Assembly: GCF_000214175.1 (NCBI RefSeq)
Contig: NC_015564.1
Location: forward strand, 744,001-808,000
From: Hoyosella subflava DQS3-9A1
Lineage (GTDB): Bacteria > Actinomycetota > Actinomycetes > Mycobacteriales > Mycobacteriaceae
Length of the DNA stretch: 64,000 bases
Direction of reading: 5' to 3'
This document shows positions 63,051 to 64,000 of the stretch, one piece after another. Position 1 is the stretch's first letter, and each line of letters opens with the position of its first letter. A program made the position numbers and the translations under genes. The notes under the pieces were generated by a model. That model was not told where the DNA came from. It saw nothing but the letters and a program-made list of their open reading frames with translations, and did no database searches.

Positions 63051-63832
63051 TATCGGCCCTTCCATACCGGGGCCCGTTTTTCGGCGAATGCCCGCAATCC
63101 TTCTTGTGTGTCGTCCGATGTCAGGACCGGTCGTGCGTAGGTCATCTGTTCGGTCCAGGCCTGCTCGTCGCTCCATTCGAAGCTGTGCTGGGCGATCTGT
63201 TTGCTGGCTCTGACTGCCAGCGGTCCGGCTGCGGCGATGTCTCCGGCCAGCGTCAGCGCCTCGGCGAGTGCGCCGCCGGGCTCGGTGATCCGGTTGACCA
63301 GCCCCATGCGGTGGAAGTCCGTGGCCGGCAGCGGTTTTCCGGTGAGTGCGAGTTCCATCGCCACGTTGAACGGGATGCGCTGGGGGAGCCGGAAAAGGCC
63401 GCCGCCGATAGCGACGAGCGCCCGCGCCGCCTCCGGCAGGCCCATCCGAGTGGTCGTGGTCGCGACGATCAGATCACAGGCTAGACACAGCTCCAGGCCA
63501 CCGGCCAGTGCATCGCCTTCGACCGCGGCGATCAGCGGTTTGCTCGGGCGCAGCGCCATGACGCCGAAGCCGCCCCGGCGCTCGGTGGTCGCGAAATCAC
63601 CGAGGGCGGCCGCCTTGAGATCCTGACCCGCCGAGAACGTCGGGCCTGCACCGGTGACGATCGCGACCGCCAGCGAGTCGTCGGACTCGAACTCGTCGAT
63701 CGCCGCTTCCATGGCTCGTGCGGTGGCTGAATCGAATGCGTTGCTGCGTTCGACACGATCGATGGTGATCACGAATATCTTGTCTTCGTCACCGACACGT
63801 TCAGTGCGGATGACATCGGGCGGTGACGTCAT
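63050..63832 (-). CDS. Enoyl-CoA hydratase/isomerase family protein
   Basis: 260 residues, crotonase fold: GAGPTFSAGQDLKAA, VEGDALAGGLELCLACDL and GLPEAARALVAIGGG. ATG at 63832 with AAGGAC 7 bp away. First gene of the operon 63832-59749, led by operator copy C. Confidence 0.92.
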   Translation of the reverse strand: MTSPPDVIRTERVGDEDKIFVITIDRVERSNAFDSATARAMEAAIDEFESDDSLAVAIVTGAGPTFSAGQDLKAAALGDFATTERRGGFGVMALRPSKPLIAAVEGDALAGGLELCLACDLIVATTTTRMGLPEAARALVAIGGGLFRLPQRIPFNVAMELALTGKPLPATDFHRMGLVNRITEPGGALAEALTLAGDIAAAGPLAVRASKQIAQHSFEWSDEQAWTEQMTYARPVLTSDDTQEGLRAFAEKRAPVWKGR

Positions 63833-63901
63833 GAAATGTCCTTCGTTCGAACCAAGCCCCGAACCCGGTTGAAGGTGAGGGTGGGGTTGGTTACGAACAT
63901 A

Positions 63902-63922
63902 CTTGTTAGTTGCTTAACAAGC
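63902..63922. promoter_or_regulatory. Operator copy C upstream of the hydratase operon
   Basis: CTTGTTAGTT / AACAAGC dyad; its reverse complement matches copy A at 18 of 21 positions. 70 bp ahead of the hydratase ATG in the terminal non-coding stretch 63833-64000. Confidence 0.7.
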
Positions 63923-64000
63923 AATACTTCGACGCAAACTACCGCGAGCATGCCACTTTTACTTGTCGACTAGCCGCCAAGCATCAGTCACAGCGGTAGC

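Noticed and set aside
61407-63140. Long plus-strand frames opposite the CoA ligase and SDR (61407-62120, 62148-63140)
   Set aside because: Same reasons: no start signals, and the minus strand carries complete conserved enzymes.

Overview
The window is actinobacterial chromosome of moderately high GC. Mycothiol synthesis (mshD), the glnR-mshD-pstSCAB/phoU neighbourhood, an LmeA-type lipoprotein/lipid-binding protein, an LCP ligase and a rhodanese/DUF1416 pair in the order known from mycobacteria point to a mycolic-acid actinomycete (Mycobacteriales). The lipid-oxidising gene content would fit Hoyosella or Rhodococcus, but the genus is an inference and not proven by the sequence.

Layout. 1-848: 3' truncated (by the window edge) CaiB/BaiF CoA-transferase. 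1157-7037: cydABDC, cytochrome bd oxidase plus its ABC assembly factor, behind two tandem palindromes. 7000-9006: EF-G-like GTPase, convergent and overlapping cydC. 9100-9330: a 12-codon ORF with a near-perfect Shine-Dalgarno embedded in a structured RNA ending in an intrinsic terminator. 9500-13128: MpaB-type oxygenase, aldehyde dehydrogenase, AraC regulator. 13180-19978: divergent catabolic operon (acetoacetate-decarboxylase-like, Baeyer-Villiger monooxygenase, ChoD-type oxidoreductase, alpha/beta hydrolase), then acyl-CoA dehydrogenase and enoyl-CoA hydratase. 19983-24250: TetR, lipoprotein, acyl-CoA synthetase, HSL-type esterase. 24192-29227: TetR and a divergent operon with a diiron-like protein, its likely reductase, a second BVMO and an SDR. 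29249-34326: housekeeping/hypothetical genes including a 34-residue membrane peptide. 34562-36863: sulfur-relay-like operon (DUF1416, rhodanese, DUF4395, thioredoxin) with a cysteine-containing leader ORF. 36860-44076: lmeA, glnR, mshD, pstSCAB, phoU. 44150-47176: LCP ligase and dusB. 47296-47881: tRNA-Lys on the minus strand, tRNA-Glu, -Asp, -Phe on the plus strand.

From tRNA-Phe onward the character changes. A 23-bp copy of the 3' half of tRNA-Phe recurs at 53172, and the interval holds a shattered tyrosine recombinase, an IS481-type remnant, a nitronate monooxygenase and an acyl-CoA dehydrogenase: an old integrated island. Beyond it (54309-63832) lies a tightly packed minus-strand catabolic cluster (acyl-CoA synthetase, acyl-CoA dehydrogenase, thiolase-like protein, DUF35-like partner; TetR; SDR, CoA ligase, SDR, enoyl-CoA hydratase) preceded by a decayed aldehyde dehydrogenase. 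Three copies of one 21-bp palindrome tie these operons to the local TetR.

Taken together, most accessory genes serve oxidation and CoA-dependent breakdown of lipids, ketones or sterol-like compounds: BVMOs and ChoD oxidise, hydrolases open the resulting esters, CoA ligases activate, and dehydrogenases, hydratases and thiolase-like proteins shorten the chain. Two distinct TetR-type operator families (one around 12-21 kb, one around 58-64 kb) appear to coordinate this.
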